64,000 nucleotides of DNA from Vibrio fortis (GCF_024347475.1 NZ_AP025487.1:3198073-3262072); one strand, 5' to 3'. Shown: positions 24,721 through 32,431, counted from the first letter of the stretch. The notes: generated from the letters alone by a model not told the origin. Numbers and translations: made by a program.

Positions 24721-25512
24721 CTAAGAGACGCTCTCCAAATACTCTATCACCATCTCACCGGCTTGCTGTGGTGAGGTATCAAGAGGAATGCTTAGCTGGC
24801 GTTTGAGTTTGCCGACACCAAGTAGGCTCGCCAACATACCTTTAGCACCATCACGATTGCGGTCGATCTCAAACCACATCTTTAGCTCTTGCTCATCTCT
24901 ATGGGCCACGACCTCTAACTCACGCCAACGGCCATGATAGGGCCCAGTCGTTGGTACAAACTCAAACTCTTGAACAAACGGTAACTCAAAGCCATCTACC
25001 GCTTCACACTCAACTTGTCGAATGCGTAAGCCTTGGGCTTCAAGCTTGTTAAAGATGCCATCAAGCAACTCGTCAGGACGAACCGTGAGCACATCTTTAT
25101 CAGATGGGTCGATTGCCATCGCGATGTCTAATCCGGTTTCCAACCACACTTTCGCATCACCAATGGTGACCGGCGTATTGAGTGGAACATCAAACTCGCA
25201 CTCGAAATCACGCGTTTCGCCCGGCTCAATCGTGAAGGCATAAGGCAGGCTCCACTTCGCCAGTGAGTATGTTTGATGAACGCGACGCGTCTGACCTCGA
25301 TCTTGCTTATCGGGGTTAATAGGAACTTCCTTGATGTAACGGCAGCACAAGTTGAGGTCGATGTTATCGATCTCTTGAGGTTGAGAGCCACCGTAAACGT
25401 GCACAATAATGTTGGCTTTACGGCCAGGGTAAAGCACTTCTTGCTGCAGTACTGAATCTACTTTCGCCGATCCAATACCAAAACTTGCTAGCGTTTTCTT
25501 TAAGAACGACAT
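24721..25512 (-). CDS. Spo0M/SpoOM family sporulation-control-like protein
   Basis: A 263-residue protein has an arrestin-like beta-sandwich at about residues 1-125 (MSFLKKTLASFGIGSAKVD...VYGGSQPQEIDNIDL) and a C-terminal domain rich in acidic residues. This is the layout of the Spo0M family named in Bacillus. Vibrio does not sporulate, so the role here is unknown; no signal peptide is present. The ATG at 25512 is chosen because GGAGG lies 5 bp upstream; a GTG two codons earlier overlaps that site. Confidence 0.88.
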   Translation of the reverse strand: MSFLKKTLASFGIGSAKVDSVLQQEVLYPGRKANIIVHVYGGSQPQEIDNIDLNLCCRYIKEVPINPDKQDRGQTRRVHQTYSLAKWSLPYAFTIEPGETRDFECEFDVPLNTPVTIGDAKVWLETGLDIAMAIDPSDKDVLTVRPDELLDGIFNKLEAQGLRIRQVECEAVDGFELPFVQEFEFVPTTGPYHGRWRELEVVAHRDEQELKMWFEIDRNRDGAKGMLASLLGVGKLKRQLSIPLDTSPQQAGEMVIEYLESVS

Positions 25513-25681
25513 ATGCACCTCCTTTAAAGCACCATCTTAAGCCTGAAAGAGGTTCAAACTCAAATATACTGCTCACACAATTTTAGCTGTTATTGGCGGG
25601 TATTTTTCCAACAAGCATCGATCGTTCAACCAGATGATGATAATCTGTTATTGATATGCACGCATATCATTATCCTGATTC

Positions 25682-25714
25682 ATGATTGGATTGGCGAAAG
25701 CCAGACGAGCCTAA
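25682..25714 (+). CDS. Possible 10-residue upstream ORF (leader peptide)
   Basis: ATG at 25682 opens a frame encoding MIGLAKARRA and a TAA stop. It overlaps the GNRA hairpin and the strand that would sequester the ribosome site of the 55-residue ORF. A ribosome here could in principle alter that fold. There is no good Shine-Dalgarno sequence, so this may be chance. Confidence 0.15.
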   Translation: MIGLAKARRA

Positions 25715-25793
25715 CTTTAAGCAATTAAAGCGCAGCTCATTTTGGATCAGGCCATTAAATTGGCAATGGATATGCCTGACCGTTAGGTAACTC
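25692..25793 (+). promoter_or_regulatory. Candidate structured leader RNA (riboswitch-like) before small ORF
   Basis: Several helices can be drawn by eye. They are TGGC-GAAA-GCCA (25692-25703), CTTTAA-GCAA-TTAAAG (25715-25730), and TCAGGC/GCCTGA (25747-25752 with 25774-25779) with inner CATT/AATG. A long-range stem pairs CCTAAC (25710-25715) with GTTAGG (25782-25787), extended by GAG/CTC. The last stem covers the AGG that would serve as ribosome site for the ATG at 25795. An alternative pairing of GAGC (25707-25710) with GCTC (25735-25738) would break it. Two loops are GNRA tetraloops. It matches no riboswitch class I recognise. A second possible member of this leader is the short ORF at 25682. 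Confidence 0.4.
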
Positions 25794-25794
25794 A

Positions 25795-25962
25795 ATGCGA
25801 CCAACAGCTGTCAGGTTTTCGCACACCAACCGTAGTGCGATGCGTCGTCGTAGTGGCTTTGTAGCTGCTCCAACGGCAAAGAAAGTGGCACCAACAATGA
25901 CTCTTGTCGAGAAGACTGCTCTGCTTACGTCTAGCTCTGCAAAAGTAATTAAAGCCGCATAA
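25795..25962 (+). CDS. Small basic protein, 55 residues, unrecognised
   Basis: The ATG at 25795 opens a 55-codon frame ending TAA at 25960-25962, right at the foot of a strong terminator. The product has 6 Arg and 5 Lys against a single Glu and no Asp, so it is strongly basic. The N-terminal part is Arg-rich (AMRRRSGF); the C-terminal half is rich in Ala, Lys, Thr and Ser. No membrane segment or signal peptide is seen. A weak ribosome site (TTAGG) lies 7-8 bp before the ATG and can be masked by the leader fold. I do not recognise a family; it could be RNA- or ribosome-binding, which is a guess from charge only. Confidence 0.5.
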   Translation: MRPTAVRFSHTNRSAMRRRSGFVAAPTAKKVAPTMTLVEKTALLTSSSAKVIKAA

Positions 25963-25963
25963 C

Positions 25964-25992
25964 AAAAAGCGCAGTTTTTACTGCGCTTTTTT
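25964..25992 (+). terminator. Terminator of the small ORF unit
   Basis: AAAAAGCGCAG/CTGCGCTTTTTT forms a 10- to 11-bp stem around a TTTTTA loop with a six-T tail. It starts 2 bp after the stop of the 55-residue ORF, supporting a discrete transcript ending here. Confidence 0.9.
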
Positions 25993-26071
25993 CTTGCCTG
26001 TTGGATTGGTATTCCGTATCCGATTTGATACCTTTACTGCAAATCATTATAAAATTTGTGGAGAATAAAAA

Positions 26072-26335
26072 ATGAAATGCCATCGCATTGAAGAGCTGAT
26101 CGAGCTAATGGAGCCTGAGTGGCAAAAAGACCAAGAGCTAAACCTGCTCGAATTCATTATTAAGCTATCTAAAGAAGCAGGCTACGAAGGTAAATTGGAA
26201 GATCTCACCGATGACGTACTGATCTACCACCTTAAGATGCGCAACAGCCAAAAAGACGAGATGATCCCTGGCCTGAAAAAAGACCAAGAAGACGATTTCA
26301 AAACTGCAATCCTAAAAGCACGCGGCATCATCTAG
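26072..26335 (+). CDS. yihD: YihD family protein (DUF1040)
   Basis: An 87-residue acidic, all-helical cytoplasmic protein ([20 protein letters not shown]...[14 protein letters not shown]) matches E. coli YihD in length and pattern. Function is unknown. In E. coli it also lies just upstream of srkA and dsbA; here ccoG is inserted between. It has a clear ribosome site (GGAG) and its own terminator. Confidence 0.93.
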   Translation: MKCHRIEELIELMEPEWQKDQELNLLEFIIKLSKEAGYEGKLEDLTDDVLIYHLKMRNSQKDEMIPGLKKDQEDDFKTAILKARGII

Positions 26336-26363
26336 TTCCACTCAGTTTCAGCTCAACTCATTT

Positions 26364-26389
26364 AAAGGCGACCATTCGGTCGCTTTTTT
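26364..26389 (+). terminator. Terminator of yihD
   Basis: GCGACC-ATTC-GGTCGC is followed by six T residues; the stem extends through AAAG. It lies about 30 bp after the yihD stop. Confidence 0.88.
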
Positions 26390-26442
26390 GTTTCTGTTCG
26401 CTATTTTTTCGTCACAACTGTTATGAGTTTTGTTGCTAAAGG

Positions 26443-26484
26443 TTGATAGCGTTAAAGAAATGAGAACAGTATTGTCGCTATAAT
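26443..26484 (+). promoter_or_regulatory. Candidate FNR-type promoter ahead of ccoG
   Basis: TATAAT at 26479-26484 is perfect but has no good -35. TTGATAGCGTTAAA at 26443-26456 matches 8 of 10 fixed bases of the FNR consensus TTGATNNNNATCAA. It is centred about 41.5 bp before the expected start at about 26491, the class II activator position. CcoG serves cbb3 oxidase, often controlled by FNR. This is inference from spacing and similarity only. The rest of 26390-26533 shows no gene. Confidence 0.4.
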
Positions 26485-26533
26485 CGCCTCCCATAAGAAT
26501 CTTCTAAAATAAGAGTAGCGTGTATAGGGTCCA

Positions 26534-26656
26534 GTGATATACCAAAGCTACGGTATGCAAGATTCTCCCGCAGAGTTATTAAAGCAATGTCATAAAGTGC
26601 CCACACCAAGAAAGGGTACCTATACCATCAAAAGGATAGTCCATGAGTCAGGATAA
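26534..26656 (+). CDS. Possible 40-residue ORF overlapping ccoG start
   Basis: A GTG at 26534 opens a frame of 40 residues ending at TAA 26654-26656, 14 bp inside ccoG in another frame. An internal ATG at 26555 would give 33 residues. The product is basic (TPRKGTYTIKRIVHESG at the end) and contains one Cys-His pair. The overlap suggests translational coupling or a leader-ORF role for ccoG. The start codon is weakly supported (AGGG only 4 bp upstream). No family is recognised. Confidence 0.3.
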   Translation: MIYQSYGMQDSPAELLKQCHKVPTPRKGTYTIKRIVHESG

Positions 26657-28061
26657 AATCGATATCAAAGATGTGACTCCTAAAACCTTTAATCCCAAGA
26701 CACATAAAGGTAATGGAGATCGATTTAACCCCAATAACCGCATCTACGTGCGTGAAAGCAAGGGTAAGTTCCAACAACTGCGCCGCTATGGTGGCTGGTT
26801 CCTACTGCTATTGTTTGCGCTGATCCCGTGGATACCGTTTGGAGAGCGACAAGCCATACTGCTCGATATTGGTAATCAGCAGTTTAATTTCTTTGGTACC
26901 ACGCTCTACCCTCAGGACCTCACCCTGCTGGCGATTCTATTCATGATCGCGGCCTTCGGCCTGTTCTTTATTACCACCTTTTTAGGCCGGGTTTGGTGTG
27001 GCTATTTGTGTCCGCAAACCGTTTGGACCTTTATGTACATCTGGTTTGAAGAGAAACTCGAGGGTTCTGCCAACAAACGTAAGAAGCAAGACTCAGGCAA
27101 ACTCACACCGAATCTAATGATGCGTAAGACCATTAAGCACATCGCTTGGTGGGCAATTGCCTTAGCAACAGGTCTCACCTTTGTTGGTTACTTTATTCCT
27201 GTTAAAGAACTAGTCGTTGGTTTCTTCACCTTTGACGCTTCGTTCTGGCCTGTATTTTGGGTGCTGTTCTTCGCTGGCTGTACCTACGCCAATGCGGGTT
27301 GGATGCGTTCAATCGTATGTCTACACATGTGTCCGTATGCTCGTTTCCAATCTGCGATGTTTGATAAAGATACCTTTATCGTTGGCTATGACACAGAGCG
27401 TGGTGAAAGCCGTGGCCCTCGTTCACGCAAAGCCGACCCTAAAGCACTGGGCTTGGGTGACTGTATCGACTGTAACTTGTGTGTTCAGGTATGTCCGACT
27501 GGTATCGATATCCGTGATGGCCTGCAATATGAGTGTATTAACTGTGGCGCTTGTATCGATGCCTGTGACCAAACTATGGATCGCATGGGATATGAGAAAG
27601 GGCTGATCAACTACACGACAGAACACCGCCTGGAAGGTCACAATACTAAAGTAATGCGACCGAAACTATTGGGTTACGGTGGCGTGCTACTACTGATGAT
27701 TGGTTTGTTCTTTGTTCAGGTCGCAAGTGTCGATCCAGCTGGTTTAACTGTGCTTCGTGACCGCAACCAACTATTCAGAATCAACACTCAAGGCTTTGTT
27801 GAGAACACCTACACGCTCAAAATCATCAACAAAACCCAACAGGTTCAAGAGTACGATTTAAGTGTTAGCGGGTTACCTGAAGCTATCTGGTATGGTAAGC
27901 AGACTGTTGCTGTCGACCCAGGCGAAGTATTGAACCTGCCAATCAGCTTGGGAGCCGATCCAGAAAAACTCAGCTCACCAGTTTCGACAATTCAGTTTAT
28001 ACTCTCGGATAATGAAGAGTTTACGATGGAAGTTGAAAGCCGCTTTATCAAGAAGCTCTAA
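26643..28061 (+). CDS. ccoG: Cytochrome c oxidase accessory protein CcoG (FixG/RdxA family)
   Basis: A 472-residue inner-membrane iron-sulfur protein assists copper delivery to cbb3-type oxidase. It has about five membrane helices (residues about 45-65, 85-110, 160-180, 195-215 and 340-360). A CGYLCPQTVW motif and CLHMCPYARFQ are followed by two ferredoxin-type 4Fe-4S motifs: CIDCNLCVQVCPTGIDIRDG and CINCGACIDACDQTMDRMGY. The C-terminal 100 residues form an Ig-like periplasmic domain. The cbb3 genes themselves are not in the window. A ribosome site (AAAAGGAT) precedes the ATG. Confidence 0.96.
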   Translation: MSQDKIDIKDVTPKTFNPKTHKGNGDRFNPNNRIYVRESKGKFQQLRRYGGWFLLLLFALIPWIPFGERQAILLDIGNQQFNFFGTTLYPQDLTLLAILFMIAAFGLFFITTFLGRVWCGYLCPQTVWTFMYIWFEEKLEGSANKRKKQDSGKLTPNLMMRKTIKHIAWWAIALATGLTFVGYFIPVKELVVGFFTFDASFWPVFWVLFFAGCTYANAGWMRSIVCLHMCPYARFQSAMFDKDTFIVGYDTERGESRGPRSRKADPKALGLGDCIDCNLCVQVCPTGIDIRDGLQYECINCGACIDACDQTMDRMGYEKGLINYTTEHRLEGHNTKVMRPKLLGYGGVLLLMIGLFFVQVASVDPAGLTVLRDRNQLFRINTQGFVENTYTLKIINKTQQVQEYDLSVSGLPEAIWYGKQTVAVDPGEVLNLPISLGADPEKLSSPVSTIQFILSDNEEFTMEVESRFIKKL

Positions 28062-28102
28062 TATCTAGTGGGTGACCACTCGGTATTTCAACCAATCAAT
28101 GG

Positions 28103-28129
28103 AAAAAGGCTCAGTAATGAGCCTTTTTT
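28103..28129 (+). terminator. Terminator between ccoG and srkA
   Basis: AAAAAGGCTCA/TGAGCCTTTTTT forms an 11-bp stem with a GTAA loop and a T7 tail. The srkA ATG starts only about 7 bp beyond the T-tract. Confidence 0.9.
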
Positions 28130-28135
28130 ATTTTT

Positions 28136-29122
28136 ATGACCGAACAAGCTTTTAACTTTGACAACCTGACGCCTGATTTCATGTGGTACGCCCTCGAAAG
28201 TATTGGAGTTCGTGCCGAGTCAGGCCTATTGGCGCTCAATAGCTACGAAAACCGCGTCTATCAATTTAGCGATGAAGACCGTAAGCGCTATGTTGTGAAG
28301 TTCTACCGCCCACAACGCTGGACTAAAGAGCAGATCCAAGAAGAGCATGATTTCGCGCTCGATCTCATTGAACAGGAGATCCCTGTCGCACCACCGATTA
28401 AGATCAACGGTCAAACCCTGCATGAGTATCAAGGCTATCTGTTTGCGTTGTTTGATAGTGTCGGAGGGCGTCAATACGAAGTGGATAACCTGGATCAGTT
28501 GGAAGGCGTAGGTCGCTTTCTCGGGCGTATCCATAAAGCGAGTTCTGAAAAGCTATTTCAACACCGGCCAACCATCAGCCTCAAGGAATACCTACATCAA
28601 CCACGCAAGATCTTAGAGAATTCACGCTTTATCCCAACACACATCGAATCGGCTTTCTTCAATGATCTCGACATGTTGATTAAGGCACTCGAAGAACAGT
28701 GGTCTGACTCAAGTAAAATTATTCGCCTACATGGCGATTGTCATCCAGGCAATATTTTATGGCGTGATGGGCCGATGTTTGTCGATCTTGACGATGCGCG
28801 TAATGGTCCAGCGGTTCAAGACCTATGGATGCTCCTCAGTGGTGAACGCCAAGATAAACTGATGCAGCTCGATATTCTTTTAGAGGCTTATCAAGAGTTC
28901 TGCGACTTTAACAGCGCAGAATTGAAACTTATTGAACCACTGCGCGGTCTACGTATGGTGCATTACATGGCATGGCTAGCTAAGCGGTGGGACGATCCAG
29001 CGTTTCCTCTGGCCTTCCCATGGTTTAACGACCCGAAATACTGGGAGCAACAAGTACTTGCTTGTAAAGAGCAGATTGCTACCCTACAGGAGCCACCACT
29101 TTCGTTAATGCCTCAGTGGTAA
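28136..29122 (+). CDS. srkA: Stress response serine/threonine kinase SrkA (YihE)
   Basis: A 328-residue cytoplasmic kinase of the APH/CHK fold aligns over its length with E. coli YihE. Landmarks are ALNSYENRVYQF (glycine-loop equivalent), VVKFYRPQRW (ATP-site Lys), LHGDCHPGNILW (catalytic Asp/Asn, about 198-209) and MFVDLDDARNGP (metal-binding Asp). In E. coli it counters Cpx-linked death and is co-transcribed with dsbA. The start fits the family, yet no ribosome site is present because a terminator ends 7 bp before it. Confidence 0.95.
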   Translation: MTEQAFNFDNLTPDFMWYALESIGVRAESGLLALNSYENRVYQFSDEDRKRYVVKFYRPQRWTKEQIQEEHDFALDLIEQEIPVAPPIKINGQTLHEYQGYLFALFDSVGGRQYEVDNLDQLEGVGRFLGRIHKASSEKLFQHRPTISLKEYLHQPRKILENSRFIPTHIESAFFNDLDMLIKALEEQWSDSSKIIRLHGDCHPGNILWRDGPMFVDLDDARNGPAVQDLWMLLSGERQDKLMQLDILLEAYQEFCDFNSAELKLIEPLRGLRMVHYMAWLAKRWDDPAFPLAFPWFNDPKYWEQQVLACKEQIATLQEPPLSLMPQW

Positions 29123-29172
29123 GGCAACACTGATAGCAAACAAAAAATTCAAACATAATGGAGATTGAATAA

Positions 29173-29772
29173 ATGAAAAAGCTATTCGCATTTTTCTCAT
29201 TAGTTATGCTGAGCTTATCAGCTCATGCAGCGCAGTTTAACGAAGGTGAGCACTACAAAGTTCTAGATCTAGAGCCTTCAAAAAAACCTGTGGTTACTGA
29301 GTTTTTCTCATTCTACTGCCCACACTGTAATAGCTTCGAACCAATTATTCAGCAGCTAAAAAAACAGCTGCCTGAAGGCGTTAAGCTTCAGAAGAACCAC
29401 GTATCCTTTATGGGTGGTGCGATGGGTAAACCAATGAGTAAAGCATACGCGACTATGATTGCTCTAAAAGTTGAAGACAAAATGGTCCCAGTGATGTTTA
29501 ACCGCATCCACAACATGAACAAAGCACCGCGTGATGAAGAAGAGTTGCGTCAAATCTTCCTAGACGAAGGTGTTGATGCGAAGAAATTTGATGCTGCATA
29601 TAAAGGCTTCGCCGTTGACTCTATGGTTCGTCGCTTTGACAAAGCATTCAAAGACAGCGGCCTATCGGGTGTACCAGCAGTCGTGGTTAACAACCGCTAC
29701 CTAGTCGATGCGCAAGGTATCAACTCTTTAGATGAGTACTTTGCATTGGTTAACTTCTTATTGAAGAAGTAA
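29173..29772 (+). CDS. dsbA: Periplasmic thiol:disulfide oxidase DsbA
   Basis: A 199-residue protein has a signal peptide ([19 protein letters not shown], cleavage before AQF). A thioredoxin fold is interrupted by a helical insertion. The active site is [10 protein letters not shown] at about residues 49-58, with the CPHC pair of DsbA. The cis-Pro loop is [10 protein letters not shown] (about 170). It donates disulfides to exported proteins, in Vibrio including toxins and pili. It follows srkA by 50 bp, as in E. coli. Confidence 0.97.
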   Translation: MKKLFAFFSLVMLSLSAHAAQFNEGEHYKVLDLEPSKKPVVTEFFSFYCPHCNSFEPIIQQLKKQLPEGVKLQKNHVSFMGGAMGKPMSKAYATMIALKVEDKMVPVMFNRIHNMNKAPRDEEELRQIFLDEGVDAKKFDAAYKGFAVDSMVRRFDKAFKDSGLSGVPAVVVNNRYLVDAQGINSLDEYFALVNFLLKK

Positions 29773-29782
29773 ATCATTGATA

Positions 29783-29809
29783 AAAGGGAGCTTCGGCTTC
29801 CTTTTTTTT
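29783..29809 (+). terminator. Terminator of dsbA
   Basis: AAAAGGGAGC-TTCG-GCTTCCTTTT forms a stem with a UUCG tetraloop, one G-T pair and an eight-T tail, 10 bp after the dsbA stop. Confidence 0.9.
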
Positions 29810-29919
29810 GCTATGCTCAAAAAGCATCATTGATAAAAAATTAATCAGGAACCTTTTAGTATTTGGGTTATCTATAGCTTTTCACTACACACTAACAGGT
29901 TGGGCAAGGAGCCCCGCGA

Positions 29920-30876
29920 ATGAAATTCAAGATTACGTTAATAGCGTTGAGCATTGCAGCAACCCCTGCTTTTGCCAAATTGGCCGATGAACAAGGCTTC
30001 AGCGGTGAAGTCTCCATCAATGCCGGAGTTACCTCGTCTACTTCAAACTTTAATACCGATGGCGATAGCACTATCACCTCGAATACACAAGAAGCCTCCT
30101 CTGAAAGCTCCTTCTTGGTGGCACCACTGGGCAACATTGCTTACACCTTTGGTGAACGCCTAAATCATCAAGTTTATACAGGTACTGCGCGAGATGACGT
30201 AGCGACAGGTACCGTTGTACTCGAAGTCGGCTATAAATATCAGCTGCAATCGGGAATGGTGATTGATGCTTCAGTTCTGCCAACCATAATGTCCGGAGAA
30301 ACCTGGGCTAACCCTTATGACACCAATGTATCTCGTACTGAAACCGATGAGACAGGTAACGCCTTTCGTCTGAAACTAAGCAGTATTGCCGGCTCACCAT
30401 TTTCACTGGATATGGCCTACGCGACCAGGGATGTTAAGCAAGATAACGTGTCTGATGAGCTCAAACGTGATGGCAATGCTCTCTACTTAAAAGGTCAGTA
30501 TCGACAACCTCTTAGTCGCAGCCTAATGCTTGTTCCATCCATCATCTACCAAACCCGAGATGCTGATGGTAGTGCTGAGTCTTATGATCAAATTGGTGCT
30601 GAGGTTAGCCTATTTGGCGTAGCAGGACGCCATCAATACGTACTTACAGCAGGCTATAACCAACGAGATTACGACGGTGGTAATTCCCTGTACAACAACA
30701 CCGTCCGTAGTGACGACAACATCAACCTGTTTGCTGCTTATGAATACGAAAAATTCATGAACTGGGACAACTGGTCATTCATTTCATTGGCAGGCTATGG
30801 CACCAGTGATTCCAACATTACTTTCTACGATGAGTCTCAATACATCGTTTCTGTTGGTATGAACTACAAGTTCTAA
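29920..30876 (+). CDS. DUF2860 family outer-membrane beta-barrel protein
   Basis: A 318-residue protein has a signal peptide (MKFKITLIALSIAATPAFA). The mature part is made of alternating amphipathic strands and ends MNYKF, the terminal aromatic residue favoured by the BAM complex. It fits the Vibrio DUF2860 family. The strand pattern suggests a barrel of roughly 12-14 strands. No transport or enzyme motif is recognised. It stands alone behind the dsbA terminator, with AAGGAGC ahead of its ATG. Confidence 0.8.
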   Translation: MKFKITLIALSIAATPAFAKLADEQGFSGEVSINAGVTSSTSNFNTDGDSTITSNTQEASSESSFLVAPLGNIAYTFGERLNHQVYTGTARDDVATGTVVLEVGYKYQLQSGMVIDASVLPTIMSGETWANPYDTNVSRTETDETGNAFRLKLSSIAGSPFSLDMAYATRDVKQDNVSDELKRDGNALYLKGQYRQPLSRSLMLVPSIIYQTRDADGSAESYDQIGAEVSLFGVAGRHQYVLTAGYNQRDYDGGNSLYNNTVRSDDNINLFAAYEYEKFMNWDNWSFISLAGYGTSDSNITFYDESQYIVSVGMNYKF

Positions 30877-30887
30877 TCCATGTACTT

Positions 30888-30915
30888 CGGTATAGCCAAT
30901 TTAGTGGCTATACCG
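30888..30915. terminator. Strong hairpin between DUF2860 gene and comM
   Basis: CGGTATAGCCA (30888-30898) and TGGCTATACCG (30905-30915) form an 11-bp perfect stem around ATTTAG. It includes the comM stop codon region. There is no T-tract on either side, so it may stabilise 3' ends or stop polymerase only weakly. Confidence 0.5.
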
Positions 30916-32431
30916 CTTGTGCCGTCAACTGCTTCAACAACCTATCCATCGCTCGATACCCCAGCGCCTCTGAAAGGTGCTTCTTGTGAATTTGTTCGCT
31001 CCCTTCAAGATCCGCTATTGTACGCGCGACTTTGATGATGCGATGGTAAGCACGAATCGATAAACCCAGCCGATGCAGCGCCGTCTCCAAAAATTGAGCA
31101 TCTTGTTTATCGAGCGGGCAATGCTTTTCAATTTCTCGACTGCCCAGCAATGCATTGGGTTTTCCCCCTCGCGCTACCATCACTGACCTTGCCTGAACCA
31201 CACGCTGCTTAACAACCTGTGTCCCTTCACCTCGTTCGCCTCCCTCAGCGAGCATACCTTTGGGCAAAAGCGGGATCTCCAACGACATGTCGAAACGGTC
31301 TAAGAGCGGACCAGAGAGCCGATTCAAATAACGCAAAATAATCTGTGGATTCGCTCGTGCTTGATTACCTTCATAGTATCCCGTCGGGCTTGGATTCAAC
31401 GCGCCAACTAGCTGAAAACGCGCAGGGAAACGAGTCTTTCCCGCCGCACGTGAGATGATGATCTCTCCCGACTCCAATGGCTCTCGCAATGAATCAAGGA
31501 CCTTTCGCTCAAACTCCGGCATCTCATCAAGGAACAACAACCCATTATGCGCCAGCGAGATCTCTCCCGGCCTTGGGACCGAGCCGCCTCCTACTAAAGC
31601 TGCCATAGAGCTGGAGTGATGAGGGGAACGAAACGGGCGCAGCTTCCAGTTGTGCTGATTGATCTCTTGTTGGGTAAGTGACGCCACCGAAGCCGTCTCC
31701 ATTGCCTCATCATCACTCATCTCAGGCAACAAATCACACAGGCGTGAAGCAAGCATGGTTTTCCCCGTGCCGGGTGGGCCTAAAAACAGTAAGTTATGAT
31801 TGCCAGCAGCCGCAATCTCTAGAGCTCGCTTCCCTTGTTGTTGACCAATAATATCTTGCAGATCTCGAGTCATGTGCTTTTGAGATCGAGGCTCAGATAC
31901 ATCATTTAAGTTCAATGTGCTTTGACCACAAAGATAACCACACACCTCCAGTAATGTTTGAGCTGACTTGTGTTCCCCTTGCCCAACCAAAGCTGCTTGC
32001 TCACCGTTATCATGGGGCACCACCAGCGCACGACTCGCCTTATCGCACGCCAATGTTGCGGGCAGTACTCCTTTAACCCTACGCAATTCACCAGACAAGG
32101 CGAGCTCTCCTATGAACTCATGGCTCAATACTTTGGTTTCAGGCAACTGCTCAGAGGCGACTAAAATACCCAACGCAATTGGCAAGTCAAACCGCCCTCC
32201 CTCTTTGGGCAGATCAGCGGGAGCAAGATTGACTGTGATACGCTTTGCTGGAAATTCGAACCGTGAGTTGATGATCGCACTGCGTACACGGTCTTTAGAC
32301 TCTTTCACCGTGGTCTCTGGTAATCCCACTAAAGAGAACCCCGGCATTCCGTTACTAATATGTACCTCAACAGTGACCGCAGGCGCTTCCACTCCTACGC
32401 TGGCGCGACTATGAATAATTGCGAGTCCCAT
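30908..32431 (-). CDS. comM: ComM/YifB family AAA+ Mg-chelatase-like ATPase (branch-migration helicase)
   Basis: A 507-residue hexameric AAA+ protein that in Vibrio promotes branch migration during natural transformation. The N-terminal Lon-substrate-like domain runs to about 170 (VEVHISNGMPGFSLVGLPE). The AAA+ core has Walker A GPPGTGKTMLASRL (about 218-231) and Walker B LLFLDEMPEF (about 297-306), with an Mg-chelatase-type C-terminal lid (about 400-507). It is divergent from the ilv operon; in E. coli yifB is also next to ilvL. Confidence 0.96.
   Translation of the reverse strand: MGLAIIHSRASVGVEAPAVTVEVHISNGMPGFSLVGLPETTVKESKDRVRSAIINSRFEFPAKRITVNLAPADLPKEGGRFDLPIALGILVASEQLPETKVLSHEFIGELALSGELRRVKGVLPATLACDKASRALVVPHDNGEQAALVGQGEHKSAQTLLEVCGYLCGQSTLNLNDVSEPRSQKHMTRDLQDIIGQQQGKRALEIAAAGNHNLLFLGPPGTGKTMLASRLCDLLPEMSDDEAMETASVASLTQQEINQHNWKLRPFRSPHHSSSMAALVGGGSVPRPGEISLAHNGLLFLDEMPEFERKVLDSLREPLESGEIIISRAAGKTRFPARFQLVGALNPSPTGYYEGNQARANPQIILRYLNRLSGPLLDRFDMSLEIPLLPKGMLAEGGERGEGTQVVKQRVVQARSVMVARGGKPNALLGSREIEKHCPLDKQDAQFLETALHRLGLSIRAYHRIIKVARTIADLEGSEQIHKKHLSEALGYRAMDRLLKQLTAQAV

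Noticed and set aside
25692..25793. Leader considered as a cyclic di-GMP (GEMM) riboswitch
   Set aside because: It shares CCTAA/TAGGTA-like bits but lacks the GGGCAAACC and GGGACGCAAAGCC core and the usual helix order.
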